From: Mesohalobacter halotolerans
GTDB lineage: Bacteria > Bacteroidota > Bacteroidia > Flavobacteriales > Flavobacteriaceae
Reading direction: 5' to 3'
DNA: 64,000 bases
Assembly (NCBI RefSeq): GCF_006120725.1
Contig: NZ_SWMU01000003.1
Span: 62,001-126,000 of the forward strand
A program made the position numbers and the translations under genes. The notes beneath the pieces are model-generated. The model did no database searches, was not told the DNA's origin, and saw only the letters and a list, made by a program, of their open reading frames with translations. Within the stretch, counting starts at the first letter, position 1, and the number at the start of each line of letters is the position of its first letter. Positions 44,630 to 54,164 of the stretch are shown here, in pieces.

Positions 44630-45955
44630 ATGGCATCAAAAGTCAGCCTAAAAGATATCAATAAGATTGCTATTCCTGCTATCATAGCTGGGATAGCTGA
44701 ACCACTTATTTCACTAACCGATATTGCTATTATTGGCAACGTCGATCTCAATCCCGTTGAAGCCCTTGCAGCAGTTGGTTTGGTGGGTTCATTTCTAAGT
44801 GCCATCATTTGGATTTTAGCCCAAACCAAAACTGCTATTTCGGCTTTAGTCTCACAACATTTAGGCGCTAAGAGGTTAAATGCTGTAAAAACGCTCGTAC
44901 CACAAACAATTGCGTTAAACTTTCTATTAAGCCTTTTCATTTATGCCGTAACGGCTTTACTGGCTGAGTATATTTTTAAACTCTATCAAGCAGAAGGCTT
45001 AATTTTAGATTATGCCAAATCTTACTACCGTATCCGAGCTTTAGGTTTCCCCTTAACCTTAGTCACTTTTGCCATATTTGGGGTCTTTAGAGGTTTACAA
45101 AATACCGCTTGGGCCATGCGATGTAGTTTAACTGGAGGTGCGGTGAATGTCGTATTAACTTATCTTTTAGTTTACGGAATAGATGGTGTTTTTGATGGAC
45201 TTCACCTCACAGGAGCTGCGATAGCGAGTTTATGTGCGCAGCTTGTCATGTTAATTATGGCATTGTATTATTTTTTTAAAAAAACCCCATTTCACCTCAA
45301 ATTAAGTTTTAAAATTAATCCGTTACTCAAGCCTTTGATTAACATGAGTCTTAATTTATTTTTAAGAACGCTATCATTAAATGTAGCTATTTACGTCGCT
45401 AATGCCTATGCCACAGGTTACGGCAATAATTACATTGCTGCACAAAGCATATTGATGAATATTTGGTTGTTTTTTTCGTTTTTTATAGATGGATTCGCAA
45501 ATGCTGGAAATGCAATTGGAGGAAAATTACTCGGTGAAAAAAATTATAAATCTTTGTGGTATTTAAGTATTGACATTTCAAAATATGCCATATTAGTAGC
45601 TGGTATTCTCATAGTGGTTTGTACAGTTTTATATGAGCCTATCGGACTTATTTTTAATAAAGATAAAGACGTTCTGAATTTATTTTACCAAGTATTTTGG
45701 GTCGTTTTGTTAATGCAGCCTGTCAATGCATTAGCTTTTGTGTTTGATGGGATTTTTAAGGGATTGGGCGAAGCAAAATTTCTTAGAAATATTCTTCTCA
45801 TTGCTACTTTTTTAGGGTTTATCCCTACTCTACTCCTCACAGATTATTTTGAACTGAAACTTTATGCGATTTGGATTGCCTTTTTTATCTGGATGCTCAT
45901 CAGAAGTTTAACTTTAATTTTTAAATTTAGACTCTCTTATTTGAATCGTATTTAA
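44630..45955 (+). CDS. MATE-family multidrug/Na+ efflux protein (DinF type)
   Basis: The 441-residue inner-membrane protein has 12 hydrophobic segments in two related halves, the MATE pattern. The first half starts KIAIPAIIAGIAEPLISLTD with the conserved Pro, and has GVFRGLQNTAWAM; the second has FIDGFANAGNAIGGKLLGE. It belongs to the DinF/NorM-like branch by eye. MATE proteins export cationic drugs or metabolites by proton or sodium antiport. The ATG follows the murF stop after 1 base, so the two are cotranscribed. A lipid II- or wall-precursor link has been proposed for related MviN/MurJ proteins, but this one is not MurJ. Confidence 0.9.
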   Translation: MASKVSLKDINKIAIPAIIAGIAEPLISLTDIAIIGNVDLNPVEALAAVGLVGSFLSAIIWILAQTKTAISALVSQHLGAKRLNAVKTLVPQTIALNFLLSLFIYAVTALLAEYIFKLYQAEGLILDYAKSYYRIRALGFPLTLVTFAIFGVFRGLQNTAWAMRCSLTGGAVNVVLTYLLVYGIDGVFDGLHLTGAAIASLCAQLVMLIMALYYFFKKTPFHLKLSFKINPLLKPLINMSLNLFLRTLSLNVAIYVANAYATGYGNNYIAAQSILMNIWLFFSFFIDGFANAGNAIGGKLLGEKNYKSLWYLSIDISKYAILVAGILIVVCTVLYEPIGLIFNKDKDVLNLFYQVFWVVLLMQPVNALAFVFDGIFKGLGEAKFLRNILLIATFLGFIPTLLLTDYFELKLYAIWIAFFIWMLIRSLTLIFKFRLSYLNRI

Positions 45956-46021
45956 TGGATTTATCAACAGTTTAACAAATACTTATTAGCCCTATCGCTA
46001 GAATTCTTTTAATTTAGTGAT

Positions 46022-47143
46022 ATGAATTTTAAATTCAAGCAAAGCGGTTACAGATTTGAGGCATACAATGAAGAGAATGTCTCGACTTTTGAAAAATTGT
46101 TTGATATTTTTAAAGAGCTTATCACCTACACTTCAGGCGATTTTGACGAAGCTATAGACTGGCTAAAAGCCTTAGATAAAGAGTATAATCTGACGACCGA
46201 AGACTACACGATAGAAGATTTTATAGAAGATCTTAAGAAAAAAGGCTATATCAAAGAAGAGATAAAACCTGACGGTGGAAATAAAATATCTATAACAGAC
46301 AAAACAGAACAGGCTATCAGAAAACGAGCGCTGGAGCAGATTTTTGGTAAGTTAAAAAAAAGTGCTTCAGGTCAACATGAAACTTCCAAAAAAGGACTTC
46401 ACGGCGAACCTTCTGGGGATTTGAGAGCTTACGAATTTGGTGATGCTCTAGATAGAATATCACTTACTGAAAGTTTTAAAAATGCACAATCCAGACAGGG
46501 TTTGTCAAATTTTAATTTAACTGAAGAAGATTTAGTTGTTCAAGACAGTTATCACCGAACGCAAATGAGCACGGTTTTGATGATAGACATCAGTCATAGT
46601 ATGATCCTCTATGGTGAAGACCGCATTACGCCGGCAAAAAAAGTTGCGATGGCACTGGCGGAATTAATTACCACAAGATATCCAAAAGACTCACTTGACA
46701 TTATAGTTTTTGGCAACGATGCTTGGCCTATAAATATAAAAGATTTGCCATACCTCAATGTTGGGCCTTACCACACCAATACAGTTGCAGGTTTGCAACT
46801 CGCTATGGATTTATTAAGACGGAAACGTCAAGCCAATAGACAAATATTTATGATCACCGATGGTAAGCCTAGTTGTTTAAAAATGGCTGACGGCACTTAT
46901 TATAAAAATAGTGCCGGTCTCGATCCATTTATCACTGGAAAATGCTATAATATGGCAGCTCAAGCGAGAAAACTTAATATTCCCATTACAACTTTTATGA
47001 TAACATCAGATCCTTATTTGCAACAATTTGTAGATCGTTTTACAAAATCAAATAAAGGTAAAGCCTTCTATTCTGGACTTAAAGGTTTGGGTGAATTGGT
47101 ATTTAGAGACTACGAACAAAACAGAAATAAAAGAATGAAATAA
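46022..47143 (+). CDS. VWA-domain protein, partner of the AAA+ ATPase
   Basis: The 373-residue product has a helical N-terminal part (residues 1-165) and a C-terminal von Willebrand A domain (about 180-365). The metal-ion-dependent adhesion site is visible: VLMIDISHSMIL, with Asp189 and the two serines; the later ITDGKPSCLKM holds the second Asp. There is no signal peptide, so it is cytoplasmic. It is followed after 1 base by an AAA+ ATPase gene, the arrangement of MoxR-VWA, BchI-BchD and RavA-ViaA pairs, in which the VWA protein links the ATPase to a target. The target here is unknown. No promoter match is visible in the 66-base spacer after the MATE gene. Confidence 0.85.
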   Translation: MNFKFKQSGYRFEAYNEENVSTFEKLFDIFKELITYTSGDFDEAIDWLKALDKEYNLTTEDYTIEDFIEDLKKKGYIKEEIKPDGGNKISITDKTEQAIRKRALEQIFGKLKKSASGQHETSKKGLHGEPSGDLRAYEFGDALDRISLTESFKNAQSRQGLSNFNLTEEDLVVQDSYHRTQMSTVLMIDISHSMILYGEDRITPAKKVAMALAELITTRYPKDSLDIIVFGNDAWPINIKDLPYLNVGPYHTNTVAGLQLAMDLLRRKRQANRQIFMITDGKPSCLKMADGTYYKNSAGLDPFITGKCYNMAAQARKLNIPITTFMITSDPYLQQFVDRFTKSNKGKAFYSGLKGLGELVFRDYEQNRNKRMK

Positions 47144-47144
47144 C

Positions 47145-48605
47145 ATGAATATAGAGAAAATTAAAACCTTAGGTGAGCTCAAATCACATGGCTATACATC
47201 AAAATCTGTAAAAGATGAATTAAGGGATAATTTAATAGACAATATTAAAAACAATGTCAATAGTTTTGAAGGGATTGTAGGTTATGAAAATACCGTCATA
47301 CCACAGGTTGAACGAGCCATATTATCAAAACATAATATTAATCTTTTAGGCTTAAGAGGTCAGGCTAAAACGATGATTGCTCGCAAATTAATTGGCTTAT
47401 TAGATGAATATATTCCTGTTGTAAAAGGGTCTGAAATTAATGATGATCCGTTTCATGCTATTTCAAGACATGCTCAGGAATGCATTGAGGAATTAAAAGA
47501 CGATACACCTATTGAATGGCTTCACCGTAATGATAGATTTTCAGAAAAATTGGCTACCCCAGATGTAAGTGTCGCTGATTTAATTGGAGATATTGATCCC
47601 ATTAAGGCTGCAAACATGAAACTCAGTTATGCTGATGATCGTGTTATACATTTTGGTATGATACCACGTGCTAACCGTTGCATATTTGTCATTAATGAAT
47701 TACCAGATTTGCAAGCTAGAATACAAGTCGCTTTGTTTAACATTTTACAAGAAGGTGACTTACAAATTAGAGGGTTCAAGTTTAGGTTTCCAATGGAAAT
47801 TCAATTTGTGTTCACCGCCAATCCGGAAGATTACACCAACAGAGGTAGTATCGTCACGCCTTTAAAAGATAGAATTGGTTCTCAAATCTTAACCCACTAT
47901 CCTAAAAATATTGAAATCGCTAAAGACATTACTCAACAAGAGGTCAATATTACTGAAGATCAAAGTCACATTAAAGTTTCTGAGATTGCACAATTACTCT
48001 TAGAACAAATTAGTTTTGAAGCAAGAAAAAGTGAATACATTGATGTTAAAAGTGGTATAAGTGCAAGATTAAGTATTAGTGCTTACGAAAATTTAGTCAG
48101 TACTGCAGAAAGACGTGCTATGATCAACGATGAAGCAAATACAGTTATCCGGTTAGCCGATTTTAATGGTATTCTTCCAGCCATTACAGGTAAAGTAGAG
48201 TTGCTCTATGAAGGTGAACAAGAAGGTGTTGAATATGTCGCACAAGGTTTAATTGAAAACGCTATTCTCAGTCTATATAATGTCTATTTTCCAGAAATTA
48301 AAAAACTTGAAAAAAAGGATGAAAAGAAGCCTTACGATGATATTATAAAATGGTTTTCTGGAAATGAAGGCCTTGAGATTTTAGACGACAGTCCAGATAG
48401 CCTTTATAAAGAAGAGTTATCTAAGATAACACCTTTAAAAAAGTTTGTCCATGAATATCTAAAAGAACCACCTGAGGACAGTCTCTATTTTTATATGGAG
48501 CTAGTGCTGTGGTCACTGACTATTCACAAAAAGTTAAGCAAACGTCGCTTTGATCAAGGTAGTCAATTTGAAGATCTTTTTGGAGATTTTATAAAAGGGA
48601 TTTAG
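47145..48605 (+). CDS. MoxR/magnesium-chelatase-like AAA+ ATPase
   Basis: This 486-residue AAA+ protein has a slightly unusual Walker A, LLGLRGQAKTMIARKL, in which the residue before Lys75 is Ala rather than Gly. Further motifs are RCIFVINELPDLQARIQVALFNILQEGDLQIRG (Walker B and downstream arginine, residues about 183-215) and FTANPEDYTNRG (sensor 1, about 225-236). It resembles the sigma-54-interacting/Mg-chelatase branch of the helix-2-insert AAA+ proteins. It starts 1 base after the VWA gene, so the two likely work together to remodel or insert a cofactor into a protein partner. The substrate is unknown; a chlorophyll role can be ruled out in this genus on general grounds. Confidence 0.85.
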   Translation: MNIEKIKTLGELKSHGYTSKSVKDELRDNLIDNIKNNVNSFEGIVGYENTVIPQVERAILSKHNINLLGLRGQAKTMIARKLIGLLDEYIPVVKGSEINDDPFHAISRHAQECIEELKDDTPIEWLHRNDRFSEKLATPDVSVADLIGDIDPIKAANMKLSYADDRVIHFGMIPRANRCIFVINELPDLQARIQVALFNILQEGDLQIRGFKFRFPMEIQFVFTANPEDYTNRGSIVTPLKDRIGSQILTHYPKNIEIAKDITQQEVNITEDQSHIKVSEIAQLLLEQISFEARKSEYIDVKSGISARLSISAYENLVSTAERRAMINDEANTVIRLADFNGILPAITGKVELLYEGEQEGVEYVAQGLIENAILSLYNVYFPEIKKLEKKDEKKPYDDIIKWFSGNEGLEILDDSPDSLYKEELSKITPLKKFVHEYLKEPPEDSLYFYMELVLWSLTIHKKLSKRRFDQGSQFEDLFGDFIKGI

Positions 48606-48632
48606 GTTTAACGTTTTCCATTATAACCATTT

Positions 48633-48665
48633 AGACCTCACAGGTTTTTGAAACCTGTGAGGTCT
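48633..48665. repeat. 15-bp perfect hairpin, dispersed GACCTCACAGG-type repeat
   Basis: AGACCTCACAGGTTT (48633-48647) and AAACCTGTGAGGTCT (48651-48665) pair perfectly around a 3-base loop. I recall this palindrome from many Bacteroidota intergenic regions. It lies between convergent genes and may stop transcription from both sides, though it has no T-run. Confidence 0.7.
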
Positions 48666-48673
48666 TCTAAATT

Positions 48674-48734
48674 TTGTCAATCTGGACTCATTTTAGATTA
48701 AATTCCTCTTGTCAATCTGAACTTGTTTCAGATT
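48674..48734. repeat. Two tandem copies of a TTGTCAATCTGxAC-type repeat
   Basis: TTGTCAATCTG recurs at 48674 and 48709, 35 bases apart. The second copy has a clean internal inverted repeat (AATCTGAA with TTCAGATT); the first is degenerate. The right copy runs up to the infB stop codon at 48735. This resembles the 'GTCATTCTGAACTTGTTTCAGAATCT' family of Bacteroidota intergenic repeats in part, from memory. Confidence 0.55.
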
Positions 48735-51428
48735 CTAAAGTGTTTTCTTAACTTCTACTTCTTGGAAGGCCTCTATAATATCGCCAATTTTGATATCATT
48801 ATAGTTTTTGATTTGCATTCCACAGTCATAACCTTTAGACACCTCTTTAACATCATCCTTAAAACGTTTTAAAGCAGCCAATTCGCCTGTATGAATTACA
48901 ATACCATCTCTAATCAATCTTATATTTGATTTCCTATAAACTTTACCGGATGTAACCATACAACCTGCAATTGTGCCGACCTTAGAAATTTTGAAAGTTT
49001 CTCTTATTTCTGCATTACCTGTCACCTCTTCTTTAAGTTCAGGAGAAAGCATACCTTCCATAGCATCTTTAATGTCGTTAATGGCATCATAAATGATGGA
49101 ATAAGTTCTAATATCAATTTCTTCTTTATCGGCTAGACTTCCAGCAGCCCCGGCTGGTCTTACATTAAAGCCTATAATTACTGCATCAGAGGCTGAAGCT
49201 AGCAACACGTCACTTTCTGTGATCGCGCCTACACCTTTATGGATGATATTGACTTGTATTTCGTCAGTAGTTAACTTTTGTAAACTATCTGATAAAGCTT
49301 CTACCGAACCATCAACATCAGCTTTGAGGATAATATTAAGTTCTTGGAAGTCACCAAGAGCAATTCTACGGCCGATTTCATCTAAAGTGATATGCTTCTG
49401 GGTTCTAACACTTTGTTCACGAAGAAGTTGAGTTCGTTTTGAAGCAATTTCCTTAGCTTCTCTTTCGTCTACCATCACTTTAAAGGTATCACCCGCCTGA
49501 GGTGCACCGTCTAATCCGAGAATAGATACCGGTGTTGAAGGACCAGCCTCTTTTATTTTATTGCCACGTTCATCTTGCATGGCTTTAATCTTACCAGAAG
49601 TTGTTCCTGCTAAGATATAATCTCCTACTTTAAGTGTTCCTGTTTGAACCAAAATTGTAGAGACATAACCTCTACCTTTATCTAAATAAGCCTCTACAAC
49701 TGTTCCTTGAGCTAGGCGATTTGGGTTGGCTTTTAAATCCAATAGTTCAGCTTCAAGTAAAACTTTTTCAAGTAAGTCGTCAACTCCTTCTCCTTTTTTG
49801 GCAGAGATATCATGAGATTGAATTTTTCCACCCCAATCTTCGACTAATAAGTTCATATTGGCTAAAGACTCTTTAATTTTATCAGGATTTGCCGTTGGTA
49901 AGTCAACTTTATTAATCGCAAAAATTATAGGCACACCAGCTGCTTGGGCATGCGATATTGCTTCTTTGGTTTGTGGCATCACATCGTCATCAGCCGCAAT
50001 GACAATTATAGCGATATCGGTAACTTTAGCACCTCTGGCTCGCATAGCTGTAAACGCCTCATGGCCAGGTGTATCTAAAAATGCAATTTTCTGCCCAGAG
50101 CTAAGTTCAACACCATAAGCACCGATGTGTTGGGTAATGCCACCACTCTCACCGGCAATAACATTCTCTTCTCTAATATTATCTAACAATGAAGTCTTTC
50201 CGTGATCTACATGACCCATAACCGTAACAATAGGCGCTCTAGGTTCAAGATCTTCTTCTTTGTCTACTTCTTCAGGTTCGATATCTTCCTCTTCTTCACT
50301 GTCTACAAATTCGACCTCAAATCCAAATTCTTCAGCCACAATGGTCAAAGTCTCAGCATCTAGTCTTTGGTTCATTGTCACCATCATACCTAAAGTCATA
50401 CATGCTGAAATAATTTCTGTTACCGAAACATCCATCATGCTTGCTACCTCATTGACTGTAACAAACTCAGTAACCTTCAGTGTCTTACTTTCTTTTTCTT
50501 GCTGGTCGAGCTCTTCTTGAGATTTTTGGCGGTGTTGTTCTCTTTTTTCTTTTCTGTATTTAGCACCACCTTTCCCTTTTTTAGATTTTCCTTGAAGTTT
50601 TTCTAGAGTTTCCTTAATTTGCTTTTGTACTTCTTCCTCTGTAGGTTCTTCTTTGGTTACTCGCTTAGATTTTTTGCCTTTAGATTTTTTACGTTTATCA
50701 AAATTAGGTTTATTATCATTTTTGGTAATTCGTTTACGGCGTCTTTTCTTTGATTGATCAGAAGATTTTTTCTTGTCCTTTTTCTTAGGTTTATCTTTAA
50801 ATTTATCAAGATCAATTTTTTCACCAGTGACATTAAGACCTTTAAGTTTTGTGTATTTGGTCTCTATTTTTTCAGTCTTTGCATCCTCAGTTTCTTCTGC
50901 TTTATCTTGTTTATCTTCAGTTTTGTTTTGATTTTCCTCAGAAGTGGTTTTAGCTTTAGGTTTTTTTTGTGATTCAGATTTAGTCGTTTCCTCTTTAGAG
51001 TCTTTAGTTTTTGACTTGTCTTTGTCTAAGTCAATCTTACCAACGGTTTTAGGCCCAGAAAGTTTGGCTTTTCTTTCTTTTTCTTCTTTTTCTTCAGCGG
51101 CTTTTTTCTCCTGTAGGGCTTTTTCTTCTTTTTCTTTTTGCTGCTTTTCTTCTTGTTGCTTTTTTCGCTCGAGTTCTTTTTCTCGAGCTAAGCGTAACAT
51201 TTCTTTCTCTTTTTTGAGTTCTTCACTTACTTCTTTGGACTCAACTCGCTTAGATTTGTCTGTTTCAAATTCATCGTATAAGACATTGTATATTTCGTCA
51301 GATATCTTGGTTGTTGGTCTTGCATCAATATCGTAGCCTTTAGATTTTAAAAAATCTACTACCCTATCTAATGAAACATTAAACTCTCTTAATACTTTAT
51401 TTAATCTAATTTTTTTGACTTCTGCCAT
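48735..51428 (-). CDS. infB: Translation initiation factor IF-2
   Basis: IF-2 is the GTPase that brings initiator tRNA to the ribosome. The 897-residue chain has the N-terminal IF2_N-like segment ([19 protein letters not shown]), a very long Lys/Glu-rich low-complexity region (residues about 70-300), then the G domain: G1 [15 protein letters not shown]3 [12 protein letters not shown]4 AINKVDLP. Domains II-IV follow. The charged linker is typical of Bacteroidota IF-2. It is the third gene of rimP-nusA-infB on the minus strand, 55 bases after nusA. Confidence 0.97.
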   Translation of the reverse strand: MAEVKKIRLNKVLREFNVSLDRVVDFLKSKGYDIDARPTTKISDEIYNVLYDEFETDKSKRVESKEVSEELKKEKEMLRLAREKELERKKQQEEKQQKEKEEKALQEKKAAEEKEEKERKAKLSGPKTVGKIDLDKDKSKTKDSKEETTKSESQKKPKAKTTSEENQNKTEDKQDKAEETEDAKTEKIETKYTKLKGLNVTGEKIDLDKFKDKPKKKDKKKSSDQSKKRRRKRITKNDNKPNFDKRKKSKGKKSKRVTKEEPTEEEVQKQIKETLEKLQGKSKKGKGGAKYRKEKREQHRQKSQEELDQQEKESKTLKVTEFVTVNEVASMMDVSVTEIISACMTLGMMVTMNQRLDAETLTIVAEEFGFEVEFVDSEEEEDIEPEEVDKEEDLEPRAPIVTVMGHVDHGKTSLLDNIREENVIAGESGGITQHIGAYGVELSSGQKIAFLDTPGHEAFTAMRARGAKVTDIAIIVIAADDDVMPQTKEAISHAQAAGVPIIFAINKVDLPTANPDKIKESLANMNLLVEDWGGKIQSHDISAKKGEGVDDLLEKVLLEAELLDLKANPNRLAQGTVVEAYLDKGRGYVSTILVQTGTLKVGDYILAGTTSGKIKAMQDERGNKIKEAGPSTPVSILGLDGAPQAGDTFKVMVDEREAKEIASKRTQLLREQSVRTQKHITLDEIGRRIALGDFQELNIILKADVDGSVEALSDSLQKLTTDEIQVNIIHKGVGAITESDVLLASASDAVIIGFNVRPAGAAGSLADKEEIDIRTYSIIYDAINDIKDAMEGMLSPELKEEVTGNAEIRETFKISKVGTIAGCMVTSGKVYRKSNIRLIRDGIVIHTGELAALKRFKDDVKEVSKGYDCGMQIKNYNDIKIGDIIEAFQEVEVKKTL

Positions 51429-51483
51429 ATATGAGTTTACTAAATTCTTTTATCACTATTATACAAAGATTACTTTAAAATAT

Positions 51484-52719
51484 TTAATCTTCAAACTCTT
51501 CTTTTAATATTTTTACTACATTAGAAACAGTTTCTTCCTCTAGATCTGTTCGTCTCACCAAATCTTCGATAGACTGTTCCAGTATACTTTTTGCGGTATC
51601 GAGTCCAATTTTTATAAATTCTTGAATAACCCAATCCTCAATTTCATCAGAAAATTCGCTTAATTCAACATCTTCATCTTCAATCCCATCTCTGAACACT
51701 TCAAGCTCATAACCTGTTAATCGACCGGCTAATCTGATATTATGGCCACCACGACCAATAGCTTTTGAGACTTCCTCCGGCTTAAGCGTAATTTCGGCTA
51801 CTTTTTTGTCTTCATCTATTTTTACGTTCATCACTTTAGCAGGACTTAAAGCTCGCGTAATATACAAATGAATATTGTCAGTATAGTTAATGACATCGAT
51901 ATTTTCATTTCCTAATTCTCTAACAATGCCATGAATTCTGGATCCTTTCATCCCAACGCAGGCTCCAACAGGGTCTATTCGATCGTCGTAGGTATCTACG
52001 GCAACTTTTGCTTTTTCACCTGGAACTCTAACAGCTCCTTTGACATTAATCAAGCCGTCAAAAACTTCTGGGATTTCTTGTTCAAACAATTTTTCTAAAA
52101 ATTTTGGTGAAGTCCTTGACAAAACTATAATCGGCTTATTGCCTTTGAGTTCAACTTTATCTATAACTCCTCTTACACTATCACCTTTTCTGTAAAAATC
52201 AGATGGGATTTGATGTTCTTTTGGAATGATGAGTTCATTGCCGTCATCGTCTAAAAGGATGACCATATTTCTTCTAACGTGATGAACTTCTGCAGTATAT
52301 ATCTCACCGATAAGGTCTTCAAAATATTTGAATGTATTGGTGCTATCGTGTTCATGGATTTTTGAAATCAAGTTTTGTCTTAAAGCTAATATGGCACGAC
52401 GACCTAAGTGTGCTAATTTCACTTCTTCTGATACGTCTTCACCTACTTCAAAATCCGGTTCAATTTTCCTGGCATCTGTGAGGGATATTTCTTGATTTTC
52501 ATTTTCAACTTCACCGTCATTAACAACAATTCTGTTTCTCCAGATTTCTAAGTCTCCTTTATCTGGATTTATAATAATGTCAAAATTGTCATCCTCGCCG
52601 TATTTTCTTTTTAGAGCATTTCTAAAAACATCTTCAAGGATACCCATCAAGGTAACACGATCGATTAATTTATCGTCTTTAAACTCTGAAAACGAATTGA
52701 TTAAATCAATATTTTCCAT
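51484..52719 (-). CDS. nusA: Transcription termination/antitermination factor NusA
   Basis: NusA binds RNA polymerase and modulates pausing, termination and antitermination. The 411-residue chain has the N-terminal polymerase-binding domain (DRVTLMGILEDVFRNALKRKYG), an S1 domain (about 135-200) and two KH domains, with GACVGMKGSRI and AIGRGGHNIRLAGRLTGYEL. The C-terminal acidic repeats of the E. coli form are absent, as usual in Bacteroidota; only a short acidic C-terminal stretch is present. It starts 1 base after rimP ends. The terminator-like hairpin in this operon's leader would suit NusA-mediated self-control. Confidence 0.96.
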   Translation of the reverse strand: MENIDLINSFSEFKDDKLIDRVTLMGILEDVFRNALKRKYGEDDNFDIIINPDKGDLEIWRNRIVVNDGEVENENQEISLTDARKIEPDFEVGEDVSEEVKLAHLGRRAILALRQNLISKIHEHDSTNTFKYFEDLIGEIYTAEVHHVRRNMVILLDDDGNELIIPKEHQIPSDFYRKGDSVRGVIDKVELKGNKPIIVLSRTSPKFLEKLFEQEIPEVFDGLINVKGAVRVPGEKAKVAVDTYDDRIDPVGACVGMKGSRIHGIVRELGNENIDVINYTDNIHLYITRALSPAKVMNVKIDEDKKVAEITLKPEEVSKAIGRGGHNIRLAGRLTGYELEVFRDGIEDEDVELSEFSDEIEDWVIQEFIKIGLDTAKSILEQSIEDLVRRTDLEEETVSNVVKILKEEFED

Positions 52720-52720
52720 C

Positions 52721-53194
52721 TTAATTTTTATTAAACATTAATTTGATACTAGCTTCTTTTATTTCTGTAAAAGCAAAAGTTTTATCGTATTTTACAGTCA
52801 TTTTGCCTTTGCCTTTTGGTTTTTTCTCACGAGATTTCCAAGTTAATCTAATTTGGTCATCATCAACTTCAACTAATCTGCCCTCGACATATTGGGAATC
52901 GGTTTTTAACTTTACTTTTCGACCGATATGCTTTTTATATTGTCTCTTATCAACAAGAGGCTCATCTGCTCCAGGGGACTGGACTTTAATAGAAAAATCG
53001 TATAGGTCTCGGTCTAGGGCAGATTCTATTTTTCTACTGATTTCAATACAGTCTGATATATTTACAAGATCCTCTCCATCTATTGTTAAATTGATATCTA
53101 GAGCATCAGATATATGCTGATTAATGACAAATAAATCTGATCTTTCTTCAAGAATTTTGGAGATCGTTTGCTCTATAATTGCCTTTGCCTGCAT
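52721..53194 (-). CDS. rimP: Ribosome maturation factor RimP
   Basis: RimP helps late assembly of the 30S subunit. At 157 residues, starting from the ATG at 53194 (MQAKAIIEQT), it has the usual length. An in-frame start 18 codons further upstream would place translation through the leader hairpin, so I rejected it. Family marks are QSPGADEPLVDKRQYKKHIG at about residues 77-95 and the C-terminal SH3-like domain (KLKTDSQYVEGRLVEVDDD, and RLTWKSREKKPKGK). It leads the rimP-nusA-infB operon, the classic bacterial order. Confidence 0.93.
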   Translation of the reverse strand: MQAKAIIEQTISKILEERSDLFVINQHISDALDINLTIDGEDLVNISDCIEISRKIESALDRDLYDFSIKVQSPGADEPLVDKRQYKKHIGRKVKLKTDSQYVEGRLVEVDDDQIRLTWKSREKKPKGKGKMTVKYDKTFAFTEIKEASIKLMFNKN

Positions 53195-53202
53195 AGTCTT
53201 AT

Positions 53203-53228
53203 AAAAAGAGGGGACAAATTGTCCCCTC
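53203..53228 (-). terminator. Terminator-like hairpin in the rimP-nusA-infB leader (possible attenuator)
   Basis: On the minus strand GAGGGGACAA (53228-53219) pairs with TTGTCCCCTC (53217-53208) around a single unpaired base (so effectively an 8-9 bp stem with a 3-5 base loop), followed at once by five T (53207-53203). This is an intrinsic terminator shape. It lies after the -7 element (53246-53253) and 8 bases before the rimP ATG, so it would sit in the mRNA leader. Confidence 0.75.
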
Positions 53229-53245
53229 ATCTTCAAATTTGTTTG

Positions 53246-53253
53246 CAAATATA
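53246..53253 (-). promoter_or_regulatory. -7 element of the rimP-nusA-infB operon
   Basis: TATATTTG on the minus strand is a perfect TAnnTTTG. Transcription would start near 53242, so the leader of about 48 bases includes the hairpin at 53203-53228. No clear TTG is at the -33 distance. Confidence 0.55.
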
Positions 53254-53333
53254 CGATTATATTACGATTCTAAAAACTTTTAAGAATTAGATATTTTTTG
53301 TAGTTTTATTAACAAAAATTCAAACCCAAACCC

Positions 53334-54164
53334 ATGAAAAAAATTCTTGTTCCTACAGACTTCTCACCTGAGGCAGAAAACGCTTTAAAAGTTGCTGCAC
53401 AAATTGCAAAAAAATTTGATAGTGAAATATTCCTATTACACATGCTAGATTTGCCACTAGACTTAATTGACCCCGCACAACCAAAGGGCACTGGCGATCT
53501 GCCAGAAGCTATTTTCTTTATGAAGCTTGCCCATCAAAGGTTTAACAAGATCATGAGAAAAGACTATTTAAAAGGCATAACAGTTCACGAAACTGTAGAA
53601 TTTCATGAAGCTTTTGACGGTATTATGGAAATCAGCAAAAAGCACGATTGTGATGTCATTATAATGGGGTCAAGTGGGGCTGATGGTTTGAGAGAAATTT
53701 TTATTGGGTCGAATACCGAAAAAGTTGTCCGTCACTCTAATATTCCTGTTCTTGTCATTAAAAAAGAAATACCCTTATTTGAAGTTAAAAAGTTTGTATT
53801 TGCAACAGATTTAGACCCCGAAACCATAAATACGTTTAAAAACGCTATTGATTTTGCACACAAGCTTGAAACTACAATTGAACTTGTTATGGTTAATACA
53901 GCAAGTAAATTTAAGACAACCGATGAAATTGATGATAAGCTAAAGACTTATACCAAAGATATTGATAATGCCGATTATCATTTTAGTGTTTACAACGATG
54001 TGAATGTAGAGACTGGAATTTTGAATTATGCAAAAAAAATCAATGCTGATTTAATTGGCATTAGCACCCATGGTCGACAAGGTATAGCGCATTTTATCAA
54101 TGGTAGTTTAAGTGAGGATTTAGTTAATCACGCTAAACGCCCAATTGTCACTTTTAAAATTTAA
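53334..54164 (+). CDS. Universal stress protein (tandem Usp domains)
   Basis: The 276-residue chain has two Usp domains. The first has ILVPTDFSPEAENALKVAAQ and IIMGSSGADGLREIFIGSNT, the ATP-binding Gly-rich loop (GxxGxxxxxxGSxT type); the second has FVFATDLDPETINTFKNAIDF and LIGISTHGRQGIAHFINGSL. UspA proteins are cytoplasmic, bind ATP or fold without it, and respond to stress and starvation. The gene is monocistronic, ends overlapping by 4 bases with a convergent Usp gene, and sits in a stress-sensing block. Confidence 0.92.
   Translation: MKKILVPTDFSPEAENALKVAAQIAKKFDSEIFLLHMLDLPLDLIDPAQPKGTGDLPEAIFFMKLAHQRFNKIMRKDYLKGITVHETVEFHEAFDGIMEISKKHDCDVIIMGSSGADGLREIFIGSNTEKVVRHSNIPVLVIKKEIPLFEVKKFVFATDLDPETINTFKNAIDFAHKLETTIELVMVNTASKFKTTDEIDDKLKTYTKDIDNADYHFSVYNDVNVETGILNYAKKINADLIGISTHGRQGIAHFINGSLSEDLVNHAKRPIVTFKI

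Noticed and set aside
50754-51336. Open frames on the plus strand opposite the infB Lys/Glu-rich region
   Set aside because: They are Ser/Phe/Leu-rich mirror translations of the low-complexity coding strand, with no independent support.
53195-53248. Eighteen-codon N-terminal extension of RimP
   Set aside because: It runs through the leader hairpin and has no RimP similarity; the ATG at 53194 gives the usual start.
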